From the NCBI RefSeq assembly GCF_000344805.1, contig NC_020453.1, positions 3,195,001 through 3,259,000 on the forward strand: a stretch of 64,000 nucleotides of DNA, read 5' to 3'. Both the position numbers and the translations under genes were made by a program. The notes under the pieces are model-generated. The model had not been told where the DNA came from and ran no database searches. It saw nothing but the letters and a program-made list of their open reading frames with translations. The number at the start of each line of letters is the position of its first letter. The stretch's first letter is position 1. This DNA comes from Bradyrhizobium oligotrophicum S58 (GTDB lineage: Bacteria; Pseudomonadota; Alphaproteobacteria; Rhizobiales; Xanthobacteraceae). This document shows positions 34,525 through 43,853 of the stretch, one piece after another.

Positions 34525-36884
34525 TATTCCGCCATGACGCTGCCGTAGCGGGCATAATATTCGTGGTTGTAGTAGTCGCCGAAATGATGGGCGTAGCGCT
34601 TCAGCGCCTTCATGTCGGTCTTGTTGAGCACGACCCCGAGCAGCGTATCGTAGACGTTCGGCGCGGTGTTCAACGCGTGCTCGACCACGTCGGCCGGCGT
34701 CCGTCCCCATTCGACGACCAGAACGAAGCTGTCGAGCAGCGCCGAGATGGCGCGCGCGTCGACCACCGGCGCGAGCGGTGGAAGATCGACGATGATGTAG
34801 TCGTAGGTCTCACGCAGCTGCTCGAACAGCTTGCGCATCTCCTTGTTGGCGAGGATGTCGCTGGTGTCGTGCTGCGCCGCGCCCTTGCCCGGCAGGAAAT
34901 GCAGGCGCGTCACCGGGTCGGTCCAGATCGTGTCCTCGAGCCGGCGCGCGCCGGAGACGACGTCGGCGATGCCGGAGCCGGCATCGGGGGCGAGCGTGGC
35001 GGAGAGGGACGGATTTCGCAGGTCGCAGTCGACCACGATGACCCGCTTGCCCGAACTGGCGATCAGCTGGGCGAGCGAGGCGGCGATGATCGACTTGCCC
35101 TCGTTGGGTAGCGCCGACGTCAGTCCGAACACCTTCCGCGACGCGCGACTCGGATCCTGGTCGATGGCCACTTTCAGCGAACGGATCGATTCCGCGAAGC
35201 GGGACGAGGGCATCGCCGATGCGGCCCAGCAGGTCCCCGTGCCCCGCGATACCATGCGCTGGCCGCCATCCGTGTCGGCCTTGTCGGCGACCCTGAGCGC
35301 AGCCTCCCTGGTGACCCTGTTCACCTCGCCATGTTTCAGCAGAGGCACGACCGACAGGCAGGGCAGGCGCAGGCGGTCTTCGACCTGGTCGGTCGTTCGA
35401 AAGCTGCGGTCCTTGACCTCCGCCAGCAGCCCCAGGCCGCCGCCCAATGCGAGGCCGCCGAACAGGCCGATCGCCAGCAGCACGATGGATTTCGGCTTGC
35501 TCTTCTTCTTCGGCGGAGTGGCGGCCGAAATGACCCGCGCCTTCGTAATCGGGAACGATCCCTGCTGGACCGAGCCCATGTAGCGCTGCAGAAAGGTGTC
35601 GTAGAGCGCGCGGTATCCCTTGGCGCTGGTCTCCAGCTCGCGGATGCTGACCTCGGCGGCCCTGGTGTCCTGAGACCGTGCCACCGCCTGCGCGAGCTGC
35701 TTTTCGACCTCCTGCTGCTGCTGCTTGGCCTCCGCGTAATCATGCTTGGCGACGTCGGCGAGTCGCCGCACCTCGTCGAGCATGGCCTGGCGGATGCTCT
35801 TCATCGCGGCGCGGATGTTGACGACGGCCAGATGGTCACTGCCGTATTTGGCGGAATACTCGTATTCCCGCTTCGCATTGTCGAGGTATTGCTGGCGCAG
35901 GCTGTTGATGATCGCCGTGCTGTTCGAATTGCTCAGCGAAAGCCCGTCGGGCGGATTGAGATTGCCGCTCAGCTCCGCGGGGGAAAAGTCCGAGATCGCG
36001 GCGATGCTGTCGATCGGCGTGTCGGCGTTGTTCGTGGCGAGCATGTCGTCGAACCGGCTGAGACGGGTCATCAGCGAGGCCGTATGCGTACGCGCGGCCA
36101 CCAGGCGATTGGTGAGCTCGGTGACCTGCTGCTGGTCCATGAACTTGCCGTCGGCCGAGACGATGTTGTGCCGGCTCTTCAGCTCGTTCACCGCGCGCTC
36201 GGCCGCGGTCGCGTCATTGCCCAGATCCTGCAGACGCTCGTGCAGCCAGGCGGTGACGGTGCGGTGCTCGTTCGTCTCTGCTTTCAGCTGCTGATCGAAA
36301 TATTCCTTGGCGATCGCATTGGCGATCATCGCGGCCCGTTTCGGGTCGCTGGCGCTGAAATCGACTTCGACGACGGTGCTGGTGCCGATCCTGAAAGCGG
36401 TCATTCGGCGCTGAAATTCGTCGAGGAGATCGTCCGTCGACGGCGCGCTCGGCTCCGGCGTGGAGCCGACGAGCCGGCGGATGGCGTCGGTTGCGGCTTG
36501 AAGCGGGCCGCCTTTGCCGTTGAAGTCCGGATCATCGGCAAGGTTCAGCTTGCCGATGACGGCTGTCGCGACCGACTTCGACTTCAGGATCTCGATCTGG
36601 GATTCCATGTCGAGCGGCGGATCGTCCTGGGTCGGCTGCGGCTGCACGGCCGGGGGCTTCGCGCTGCCGAGCATGATCTTCACGTCCGCCGAATAGGTCG
36701 GCGGCAGGACCTTCAGGATGGCGATGCTCGCCGCCACCGAAAGCACCGTGGCGATCGCAATCACCAGATAATGCCGGCGAAGAAATCCCAGCGCCGTGTT
36801 GAACGGACCGGGCCCGGTCCGTTGCCAACCATGGTCCTGCTGAGGATTATAGGCAACCGCGCTCACGTTGGGATTGTGCAGCAT
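34524..36884 (-). CDS. ExoP/Wzc-type polysaccharide co-polymerase and tyrosine autokinase
   Basis: A 786-residue inner-membrane protein that controls EPS chain length and export. One membrane segment lies at about residues 37-60 and another at about 470-495. Between them are the Wzz domain and long coiled-coil periplasmic helices. The cytoplasmic BY-kinase domain has Walker A SALPNEGKS (about residue 590), Walker A' VIVVDCDLRNPS and Walker B YIIVDLPPLAPVVDARA. The tyrosine cluster YAHHFGDYYNHEYYARYGS ends the protein, as in Wzc. Length fits the family. ATG 36884 follows an AT-rich leader. It would act with the Wza-like exporter at the left end of the window. Confidence 0.95.
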   Translation of the reverse strand: MLHNPNVSAVAYNPQQDHGWQRTGPGPFNTALGFLRRHYLVIAIATVLSVAASIAILKVLPPTYSADVKIMLGSAKPPAVQPQPTQDDPPLDMESQIEILKSKSVATAVIGKLNLADDPDFNGKGGPLQAATDAIRRLVGSTPEPSAPSTDDLLDEFQRRMTAFRIGTSTVVEVDFSASDPKRAAMIANAIAKEYFDQQLKAETNEHRTVTAWLHERLQDLGNDATAAERAVNELKSRHNIVSADGKFMDQQQVTELTNRLVAARTHTASLMTRLSRFDDMLATNNADTPIDSIAAISDFSPAELSGNLNPPDGLSLSNSNSTAIINSLRQQYLDNAKREYEYSAKYGSDHLAVVNIRAAMKSIRQAMLDEVRRLADVAKHDYAEAKQQQQEVEKQLAQAVARSQDTRAAEVSIRELETSAKGYRALYDTFLQRYMGSVQQGSFPITKARVISAATPPKKKSKPKSIVLLAIGLFGGLALGGGLGLLAEVKDRSFRTTDQVEDRLRLPCLSVVPLLKHGEVNRVTREAALRVADKADTDGGQRMVSRGTGTCWAASAMPSSRFAESIRSLKVAIDQDPSRASRKVFGLTSALPNEGKSIIAASLAQLIASSGKRVIVVDCDLRNPSLSATLAPDAGSGIADVVSGARRLEDTIWTDPVTRLHFLPGKGAAQHDTSDILANKEMRKLFEQLRETYDYIIVDLPPLAPVVDARAISALLDSFVLVVEWGRTPADVVEHALNTAPNVYDTLLGVVLNKTDMKALKRYAHHFGDYYNHEYYARYGSVMAE

Positions 36885-37170
36885 GTTTTTGAAGCTTCAT
36901 CAGTTTCGCTTCGGACGTCGGAGCCGCCCGGGTGCCTGCTAAAACAAAGGTTTGTCGTCTGAGTCATTAAATGGTTTGATCGTGCCGCTTAAATTATTTA
37001 TATTAAATCTAATTTTGGCGAGCAAGTGGCCGGAAATAATTAAATGTCGTCTGTGGCCAAAAGCATGCAGCGCGGCGCTGCCGGTGCATGGTTCGATCGT
37101 GCAGGCGGCTCGACCGACGCGGCCGCCGACGCTGGTATCGTGCGGGCGTATGGGACAAAATTAAATCGGG
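36885..37170 (-). promoter_or_regulatory. AT-rich upstream region of the ExoP-like gene
   Basis: The region upstream of the kinase gene contains several AT tracts: cattaaatgg (36965), cttaaattatttatattaaatct (36989-37010, with ATTAAATC at 37002-37009), aattaaatgtc (37041) and ATTAAATC at 37160-37167. It probably contains the promoter and binding sites of an AT-specific regulator. Confidence 0.45.
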
Positions 37171-37385
37171 CGAACGGCCGGGGTGGATTGAATTTTGCAG
37201 TATGGTTATCGGTGGCGGGTTGAAGCCCTTCGGCCCGGGCGCTGCCGGGACGAAGCTTCGGGCGGACCGGGGAGCTTGACCTTCGATCGGTTCTCGCACG
37301 CTGATCCCCGCCGTTCATCCTTCGCCCCGGATCGTCTGCGCCTTCTGCGTCATGCCACTGCGGCCTCGCGGCGCCTGTCGCGTCC

Positions 37386-37800
37386 GAGCTGTGGCGGTCG
37401 GTCCGCCCTCTCTGATCGCGAGGGCGCAGGGAATGCCGGGCGCTGGCCGCACCCATGGCCCGCCAGCTGAAAAAATGCTGGCGGCAGGAACCACAGGTTC
37501 AGCCGAGACATCCCGGCATTCCCCGCGCGATAGTTGGACGGCTTATACGTACTCTCCCCGGGGACCGGGCTTGTTTGCCCCCGTCACGGACGGATCATCG
37601 TCACCATCCGCTTGGCCTCAGCATCGGGAGACCAGGACCATACGACTTCGCCGGCGCATCGGCTCGTTCGTCCGCACGACCAAGGTCATGCTGCGAAACC
37701 GTTGCGCCTACCGCATCCCGCACCCGACGTTCCGTGACGATCGCGAAGCGCCCCTCGTGGCGAGGCAGGATGGGAGCAGTCAATCATGATTTCGGTAAAA
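37386..37800. repeat. Probable dispersed intergenic repeat of the Bradyrhizobiaceae type
   Basis: About 415 non-coding bases. Its forward translation (ARAQGMPGAGRTHG, AAGTTGSAETS, HPTFRDDREAPL) is a peptide I have seen repeatedly as spurious ORFs in Bradyrhizobium and relatives, which suggests a genome-wide repeat (recollection, not a search). The DNA contains a 12-bp inverted repeat GGGAATGCCGGG (37429-37440) and CCCGGCATTCCC (37512-37523), extendable with one mismatch. It lies between the EPS half and the sugar half. No gene is evident from 37171 to 38034. Confidence 0.45.
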
Positions 37801-38034
37801 AAGAAAGATGGATTTTTTACGCGTGGGGACTGGACAGCGGTGATGTGGTTGAGGCCGCGGGTGAAATCAGCTTTTCGGCGCAGGCGTTCGAGCTGCGATC
37901 GTGCCCATGTCGGACGGATTGCCGCGGGAGCGGCTCGGGAGGAAGCGCAACGGGGACGGCATGAGTCGCCCGGCGGGCAGCGAGCCCAGGATGGCTTGTT
38001 GTGCGCGCTCACGGCGTATCCGCACGCCTTGATG

Positions 38035-39060
38035 TCACTGGCGGTCTGCCGTCAGTTGCTGCCGGTAACGCTCGGCGTCCCAGTTCAGCAGGGCCTGCTC
38101 GTGCACGGCCGAGAGATAGATGACATCCGCGTCGAGCGGCAGGCGGCTGGTCACGAGCGCGAGGCAGCTCAGCATCGCCTCGGCGCCGGGACTGGCGTCG
38201 CTGCGGATGATGGCGCCGAGGCCCGGCGCCAGGGCCGCGACGGGAGCGGGCAGGCGGCTCGATGCCGTGCGCGCGAGCATCGTGGCGAGGCCGTCAGCGC
38301 CGTCGATCGTCGGCAGGGCCGGACCGAGAAACACGACGTGGTCGGGATAGAGCGAACCACCGGTCGCGATCATCAGGCTGAACGGATCGGTGGCGATGCC
38401 GTGGCTACCAGCATCCTGCGGCAGGCGATAGTCGGTGCCGGCGCACAGACGGCGCAATGCCGCTTCGTCGGCAGCAGGTGTCGGGCGCACTGGCAGCGCC
38501 AGCCGGCGCTCCACCTCATGGACCAGCGCCTCGGCCTCGTCGCAGGTCTCGGCGCCGACGACGAGGCCGTGATTGCCGAGGATCAGCACATCGATGCGCT
38601 CGCGCGCGACGATCTCGCTGACGGCGCGCGCCAGCGGCAGCCCTGGATGAAAGTAGTCGAGATCGCGCCAGGCGAGCCCATCCAGTCGCGCCGCAAATTC
38701 ATCGCGGGCCTCGCGCCGGACCGCCCAGGCGATGGTGTTGACGGCGTGGACGTGCAGCACGATCCGGTGCGGCAGCAGCGCATGCAGCGAGGTCTCGATC
38801 GAGGCGCGCAACGGACCGGGCGCGGCGAGCGGGATGCGCTCATCGTCACCGGCGAGCGTCTCGCGGGCGGCCGGCAGCAGCACCGGCACGAAGATGTTCG
38901 TCTCGTTGGCGTCGGCAAGCCAGGTGCCGGACGCCTTCACCCAGAGCACGTCGTCCTGCTTGAGCGACGAGTTGCCGCCGGCGCCTTGCACCAGCAGCAT
39001 GTTGCGGCCGACTCGTGCCGACATCTCGCTGAGATCATGAAGCTCTGCAGGCTCGCGCAT
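38035..39060 (-). CDS. Class II aldolase/adducin family protein
   Basis: A 341-residue protein with the class II (zinc) aldolase fold. Segments are LLVQGAGGNSSLKQDDVLWV (about residues 22-41), HRIVLHVHAVNTIAWAV with the zinc His pair (about 97-113), and ILGNHGLVVGAE with the third His. It is longer than fuculose-type aldolases (about 215), with an extra C-terminal region; this resembles the N-terminal half of rhamnulose-phosphate aldolase fusions. ATG 39060 follows GGGAGACGC. It ends the kinase-HAD-aldolase operon transcribed away from the SorC gene; the ketose phosphate cleaved is unknown. Confidence 0.88.
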   Translation of the reverse strand: MREPAELHDLSEMSARVGRNMLLVQGAGGNSSLKQDDVLWVKASGTWLADANETNIFVPVLLPAARETLAGDDERIPLAAPGPLRASIETSLHALLPHRIVLHVHAVNTIAWAVRREARDEFAARLDGLAWRDLDYFHPGLPLARAVSEIVARERIDVLILGNHGLVVGAETCDEAEALVHEVERRLALPVRPTPAADEAALRRLCAGTDYRLPQDAGSHGIATDPFSLMIATGGSLYPDHVVFLGPALPTIDGADGLATMLARTASSRLPAPVAALAPGLGAIIRSDASPGAEAMLSCLALVTSRLPLDADVIYLSAVHEQALLNWDAERYRQQLTADRQ

Positions 39061-39075
39061 CTCGCGTCTCCCTCG

Positions 39076-39945
39076 TCACCAGGCCAGATGTTGCATCGTC
39101 CAATTCGGCATGCGGCTCGGCGACGCCGCGAGCTTGCGCGTGGCGGCAGCCAGGTCCGAGGCGCCGGCCAAGGTGGTGCGATGCACGCCATCGGCGAGCA
39201 GCAGCGTCTGCAGCCCCTGCGCGCGGGCGCCGGCGACGTCGTGGTCGAGCGAGTCGCCGATCATCAGCACGCGATGCGGGTCCGGGTTGCCGAGCTGCGC
39301 CAGCGCCGCCGCGAAGATCGGCTGATACGGCTTGCCGACGAACGACACCGGGCCGCCGAGCCACTCATAGGCGCGCGCGAGCGTGCCGGGCGCGGGCACG
39401 AGGCCGGTTGCACCGAACATCATCAGGTCGGGGTTGGCGCAGATCATCGGCACGCCTCGGGCCGCTGCGCGCGCGAACTGATCGCGCCAGAGGTCGGGCT
39501 CGGTGAGGTCGTCGTCGAGGCCGCCGAGCAGGATGAAATCGGCATCGCGCGTGTCGTTCACGATCACGAGGTCGAGGCCGTCGATCAGCGAGCCGTCGCC
39601 GCCCCTGGTGATCAGGAAGCAGGCGTCGCCGCAGTCGGTGAACGGCGCGCGCGTGCGGTCGCGCAGGCCCGTCCAGGTCACCTCGCCCGAGGTGAGAATG
39701 CCGTCGTACGTCGAGCGCGGCAGGCCGAGCCGCGCCAGCCGCTCGGCATTGGGGCCCGCGCGCTTGCCGGAATTCGATAGCACGAGAATGTGCTTGCCGG
39801 CTTCCTTCAATCTGATGACGCAGTCGTGTGCCGCCGGAAACACCGTTCGGCCGTCATGCAGCGTGCCCCATTGGTCGAGCAGCACGTGATCGAACCGGTC
39901 GGCGATCGCGGAGAGGCCGCTGATCTCACACGCCGCGGCCGTCAT
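39076..39945 (-). CDS. HAD superfamily class IIA hydrolase (NagD-like)
   Basis: A 289-residue HAD phosphatase. Motif I is LLDQWGTLHDG (about residues 22-32, DxWG variant with the nucleophile Asp), motif II is LVLSNSGKR (about 55-63), and motif IV is VLMIGDSLDHDVAGARAQGL (about 226-245). The class IIA cap lies between. By family it dephosphorylates small sugar phosphates or similar. Its ATG at 39945 overlaps the kinase stop. In this operon it may remove a phosphate or control a toxic sugar phosphate; the substrate is not evident. Confidence 0.9.
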   Translation of the reverse strand: MTAAACEISGLSAIADRFDHVLLDQWGTLHDGRTVFPAAHDCVIRLKEAGKHILVLSNSGKRAGPNAERLARLGLPRSTYDGILTSGEVTWTGLRDRTRAPFTDCGDACFLITRGGDGSLIDGLDLVIVNDTRDADFILLGGLDDDLTEPDLWRDQFARAAARGVPMICANPDLMMFGATGLVPAPGTLARAYEWLGGPVSFVGKPYQPIFAAALAQLGNPDPHRVLMIGDSLDHDVAGARAQGLQTLLLADGVHRTTLAGASDLAAATRKLAASPSRMPNWTMQHLAW

Positions 39946-41216
39946 CGTGGCGGCCCCTGCAGCGCCAGCAGCGCCGTGCCGTAGCTCGCCTCGGTCTGCG
40001 CCGCGACGCTCACCGGCACGCCGACGACACTCTGGCGAATGCGCGTCCAGGCCGCGTTCCTGGCGCCGCCGCCGATGCTGATCACGCGCCGCAGCGCCGG
40101 TGCGCCGAGCGCCTGGAGACGCCGATAGGCCAGCGCCTCGACGCTTGCAATGCCTTCGAGCAACGCCTGAAAGAAGCGGTGGTCTTCAGGCGGGCGCGGC
40201 GTGATCCGTGGCGCCAGCGCAGGATCGGCGATCGGAAAACGCTCGCCGGGCTTCGGCAGCGGATAGTAGTCGAGCCCGGTCGGCTGGTCGGGGCGCAGCA
40301 GCGGCGTCATGCGGGCCATGTCGTCGGTGGAGAAATGTGCGAGCAGCGCGGCGCCGCCGGAGTTCGATGCGCCGCCGGCGAGCCATTTGTCGCCGAGCCG
40401 GTGCGAGTACACGCCCTGGGCGGCGGCGAAGATCGGCTGTGTGGCGATCAGCTTCACCACCAGCGTGGTGCCGAGCGAGGTCACGGCATCGCCGGGCGTA
40501 TCGGCGCCGGTCGCGATGAAGGCGGCGACGCCGTCGGTGGTGCCGGCCACGATGCGCGCCGATGGGGATAGTCCGAGCGTGCGCGCGATCGACGGATCGA
40601 TGTCGGCGAACGGCGTGCCCGGCACCAGGATGATCGGCAGCACGTCAGGTGCGATGCCGAGCTGGTCGAGCCAGTATGGCCAGCAGCGCCGCACCGGATC
40701 ATAGCCGAGCTTGAGAGCGTTGTTCTCGTCGCTGAAACCGTGACGGCCCGCGAGCCGTCCTGCGATCCAGTCGGCCTGGTGCACGGCGCGGTGCGCACCG
40801 TCAGTCTTGCCCAGCAGATGCAAGAGCTTGGCGAGCGCGCTGCTCGCACCATGCGCGCCGCTCTCGGGCGGCGCGACCGCGGCGATGCGTTTGGCCTCGC
40901 CGGTCGCGCGCGCATCGTTGTACATCAGGCCGGGCGAGCAGGGCCGTCCATCCGCATCGATCAGCAGCAGCGTGCCCGAGGTGCCGTCGACCGCGATGCG
41001 CGTGACGGCACCGAGATCGATGATCTCGCCGAGCTTCTCGATCGTCGCGACCACGGCCTGCCACCACAGCTCCGGATCCTGATCGATCGCGCCGCCGTCC
41101 TGACACGGGGCGGCGAGCGGAACGGCGGCCGCGCCACGGGCCGCACCGCTGTTATCGACGGCGCAGGCGCGCACGCCGCTGGTTCCCACGTCGATGCCGA
41201 CAAATAACTCCGTCAT
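39942..41216 (-). CDS. FGGY-family carbohydrate kinase
   Basis: A 424-residue sugar/polyol kinase. It starts at ATG 41216 with the phosphate-1 motif VGIDVGTSGVRACAVD (residues 5-20); longer upstream frames have no support. Other marks are AVDGTSGTLLLIDADG (about 77-92), VAGTTDGVAAFIATGA (about 220) and RRVISIGGGARNAAWTRIRQ (about 380), the ATP-binding end. It resembles D-ribulo/xylulokinase-type FGGY enzymes; the true substrate is unclear. It is divergent from the SorC regulator with a 115-base region, so is probably SorC-controlled. Confidence 0.9.
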   Translation of the reverse strand: MTELFVGIDVGTSGVRACAVDNSGAARGAAAVPLAAPCQDGGAIDQDPELWWQAVVATIEKLGEIIDLGAVTRIAVDGTSGTLLLIDADGRPCSPGLMYNDARATGEAKRIAAVAPPESGAHGASSALAKLLHLLGKTDGAHRAVHQADWIAGRLAGRHGFSDENNALKLGYDPVRRCWPYWLDQLGIAPDVLPIILVPGTPFADIDPSIARTLGLSPSARIVAGTTDGVAAFIATGADTPGDAVTSLGTTLVVKLIATQPIFAAAQGVYSHRLGDKWLAGGASNSGGAALLAHFSTDDMARMTPLLRPDQPTGLDYYPLPKPGERFPIADPALAPRITPRPPEDHRFFQALLEGIASVEALAYRRLQALGAPALRRVISIGGGARNAAWTRIRQSVVGVPVSVAAQTEASYGTALLALQGPPR

Positions 41217-41275
41217 GCGACCTCGTCTCGATTGCGCTGCAGCACGTTTGGGGGATTGACGGGCGGAGCAGCGTC

Positions 41276-41310
41276 TGCAATTTTTTGCAAGGCGTGAAGA
41301 ATTTTGCAAG
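41276..41310. promoter_or_regulatory. Candidate SorC operator: TGCAA inverted repeat plus direct repeat
   Basis: TGCAA-TTTT-TTGCA (41276-41289) is an inverted repeat. The sequence TTTTGCAAG occurs twice, at 41283-41291 and 41302-41310, 19 bases apart. Both lie between the divergent kinase operon and the SorC gene, the expected place for the SorC binding site. Function is inferred from location and symmetry. Confidence 0.45.
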
Positions 41311-41331
41311 CAGACATTCGAGCAGGCATTC

Positions 41332-42348
41332 GTGACGACAGCTTCCGACAGGGCGCCCATGGTGGACGGCGAAGCCTCGCTGGCGACGCGCGCGGCGTGG
41401 CTGTATTTCGCGGCCGGGCTGACGCAGTCGGAGGTGGCGGACCGCCTCAACATCCAGAGCACCAAGGCGCATCGGCTGATCGCGCGCGCCAGCCGCGAGG
41501 GCATGATCCGCGTCTTCGTCGAGGGGCCCGTGGCGGAATGCGTCGCGCTGGAGAACGCGCTGGCCGACCGTTACGGGCTGGCGTTCTGCCGCGTCGCGCC
41601 GGATCTCGGCGAGGGCGAGCTGCCGCTGAAGGCGCTGGCCCTGGAGGGCGCGAGCTTCCTGCGCCAGGTGCTGGAGCGCGGCGACGACAAGATCATCGGC
41701 GTCGGCCATGGCCGCACGCTCGCGGCCGTCGTCGCGCAACTGCCGCAGACGCCGGCGCGCGACGTCCAGTTCGTGTCGCTGCTCGGCGGCCTCACGCGCA
41801 AATTCGCCGCCAATCCGTTCGACGTGATCCACCGCCTGGCCGAGCGCACCGGCGCGGAGGCCTATCTGCTGCCGGTGCCGGTGTTCGCCAACTCGGTCGC
41901 CGACCGCGCCGTGCTGATGCAGCAGTTCGGCATCGCCGACGTGTTCGCGCTCGCGCGCGCGGCATCGCTGCTGTTCGTCGGCATCGGCCAGATCCACGCC
42001 GACGGCTTCCTGGTGTCGAGCGGCATGATCAAGCCCGACGAGGTTGTCGAGTTGAAGCGCGCCGGCGCCTGCGCCGATCTGCTCGGGCATTTCTTCAATG
42101 CCGACGGCAAGCTGCTCGATCTCGATCTGTCGGCGCGCGCCACCTCGATGGCGGCCCGCGATCTCAAGAAACACCGCATCGTCGCCATCGGCGGCGGGCC
42201 GGCCAAGATCACGGCTCTGCGCGCCGTGCTGCGCAGCGGCTTCCTGAATGGCTTGATCATCGATGAGGTGACCGCTCAGGCACTATCTACCGACAAGCCG
42301 GAGAAAACATCCGGCAACTCCAAAAACAAAAGTCGGAAGGGCAGGTAA
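41332..42348 (+). CDS. SorC family sugar-binding transcriptional regulator
   Basis: A 338-residue regulator. The N-terminal winged HTH is at about residues 20-62 (AAWLYFAAGLTQSEVADRLN; STKAHRLIARASREGMIRVF). The C-terminal sugar-phosphate-binding domain of the SorC/DeoR effector type has IGVGHGRTLAAVVAQLP, GGLTRKFAANPFDVIHRLAE and VGIGQIHADGFLVSSGMI. EryD, the erythritol regulator, belongs to this family, and the kinase/dehydrogenase genes downstream fit a polyol system. GTG 41332 was kept; ATG 41359 is an alternative. It is the first gene of a ten-gene operon (36 bases to the next gene) and divergent from the kinase operon. Confidence 0.92.
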   Translation: MTTASDRAPMVDGEASLATRAAWLYFAAGLTQSEVADRLNIQSTKAHRLIARASREGMIRVFVEGPVAECVALENALADRYGLAFCRVAPDLGEGELPLKALALEGASFLRQVLERGDDKIIGVGHGRTLAAVVAQLPQTPARDVQFVSLLGGLTRKFAANPFDVIHRLAERTGAEAYLLPVPVFANSVADRAVLMQQFGIADVFALARAASLLFVGIGQIHADGFLVSSGMIKPDEVVELKRAGACADLLGHFFNADGKLLDLDLSARATSMAARDLKKHRIVAIGGGPAKITALRAVLRSGFLNGLIIDEVTAQALSTDKPEKTSGNSKNKSRKGR

Positions 42349-42384
42349 CGCGAACAAGCAACTACAAACAAATGGGAGGGTAAG

Positions 42385-43824
42385 ATGTACGATCGCGAGA
42401 AGAACCTATTTGCGTCCTACGCCGGCAAGCGCATCAGCCGGCGCGATCTGCTCGACGGCGCCGCCAAGCTCGGCATCGCCGGTGTCGCCGCCAATTCCGC
42501 CTTTGCGTCCGCGATGTCGAAGGCGATGGCCGCCGACTTCGACTGGAAGGCCCAGAGCGGCAAGACCGTCAAGCTGCTGCTCAACAAGCATCCTTACGTC
42601 GACGCGATGATCGGCGACATCGAGGCGTTCAAGAGCCTGACCGGCATGAATGTCAGCTACGACATCTTCCCGGAGGACGTCTATTTCGACAAGGTGACAG
42701 CGGCGCTGTCGTCGAAGTCCGATCAGTACGATGCCTTCATGACCGGCGCCTACATGACCTGGACCTATGGTCCGGCCGGATGGATCGAGGACCTCAACAC
42801 CTACATCAAGGACCCCGCCAAGACCAATCCGGCCTTCGCCTGGGACGACGTGCTGCCCGGCCTGCGCTCGTCGACCGCGTGGGACGGCGTCGCCGGCTCC
42901 GAGCTCGGCTCGGGCAAGGCCAAGCAATGGTGCATCCCGTGGGGCTACGAGCTCAACAACATCACCTATAACCGCAACATCTTCGACAAGGTCGGCGTCA
43001 AGCCGCCGAAGAACCTGGACGAGATGCTCGACGTCGCCGCCAAGATCACCAAGGACGCCGGTGGTCCCTACGGCGTCGGTGTGCGCGGCTCGCGCTCCTG
43101 GGCCACCATCCATCCGGGCTTCCTGTCCGCCTATTCGAATTTCGGGCAGAAGGACTTCGTGATGGAGGGCGGCAAGCTCAAGGCCGCGATGAATACCAAG
43201 GCCTCGAAGGAGTTTCACGAGAAGTGGGTCAGGATGATCCAGGGCTCGGGCCCGAAGAACTGGTCGACCTACACCTGGTACCAGGTCGGCACCGACCTCG
43301 GCGCCGGCGCCTCCGGCATGATCTTCGACGCCGACATCCTCGGCTATTTCATGAACGGCGGCGAGAACAAGGAGCGCGGCAATCTCGGCTACGCGCCGTT
43401 CGCGGCCAACCCGGCCGCCAAGGCGCCGACGCCGAACGTCTGGATCTGGTCGCTCGCGATGTCGAGCTTCTCCAAGCAGAAGGACGCGGCGTGGCTGTTC
43501 ATGCAGTGGGCGGCCTCGGTCGAGCACGATCTGTTCGGCGCCCGCAAGATGGACTTCGTCAATCCGGTCCGCACCTCGGTATGGAAGGACAGCGAGTTCC
43601 GTGACCGCATCGCCAAGTCCTATCCCGGCTATCTCGAGCAGCATGACCTGTCCGCGCCGGGTGCCAAGATCTACTTCACGGCGCAGCCGCTGTTCTTCGA
43701 TCTCACGACCGAGTGGGCGGCCTCGCTGCAGAAGATGGTGGCCAAGGAGGTCAGCGTCGATGAAGGCCTCGACAAGCTGGCCGACAGCATCAACCGTCAG
43801 CTGAAGCAGGCCGGCCTCGGCTGA
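42385..43824 (+). CDS. ABC sugar/polyol transporter, extracellular solute-binding protein (Tat signal)
   Basis: A 479-residue family 1-type solute-binding protein. A twin-arginine motif, SRRDLL (residues 18-23), precedes a weakly hydrophobic stretch (AAKLGIAGVAANSAFASA), so Tat export is likely. The mature part begins near ADFDWKAQ. Features include FEDVYFDKVTAALSS-like and YDAFMTGAYMTWTYGPAGWI segments typical of MalE-type binding proteins. GGGAGGG five bases before ATG 42385 is a strong ribosome binding site. It is followed by a GC-rich stem-loop (43854-43891), as expected for a highly expressed binding protein ahead of permeases. Confidence 0.93.
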   Translation: MYDREKNLFASYAGKRISRRDLLDGAAKLGIAGVAANSAFASAMSKAMAADFDWKAQSGKTVKLLLNKHPYVDAMIGDIEAFKSLTGMNVSYDIFPEDVYFDKVTAALSSKSDQYDAFMTGAYMTWTYGPAGWIEDLNTYIKDPAKTNPAFAWDDVLPGLRSSTAWDGVAGSELGSGKAKQWCIPWGYELNNITYNRNIFDKVGVKPPKNLDEMLDVAAKITKDAGGPYGVGVRGSRSWATIHPGFLSAYSNFGQKDFVMEGGKLKAAMNTKASKEFHEKWVRMIQGSGPKNWSTYTWYQVGTDLGAGASGMIFDADILGYFMNGGENKERGNLGYAPFAANPAAKAPTPNVWIWSLAMSSFSKQKDAAWLFMQWAASVEHDLFGARKMDFVNPVRTSVWKDSEFRDRIAKSYPGYLEQHDLSAPGAKIYFTAQPLFFDLTTEWAASLQKMVAKEVSVDEGLDKLADSINRQLKQAGLG

Positions 43825-43853
43825 GGCTGGGCGCGGACCCTCCACGACCACCT

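Noticed and set aside
37352..37789. Plus-strand frame of 145 codons
   Set aside because: The translation matches my memory of a spurious product from a dispersed Bradyrhizobiaceae repeat; the DNA has an inverted repeat and no coding bias.
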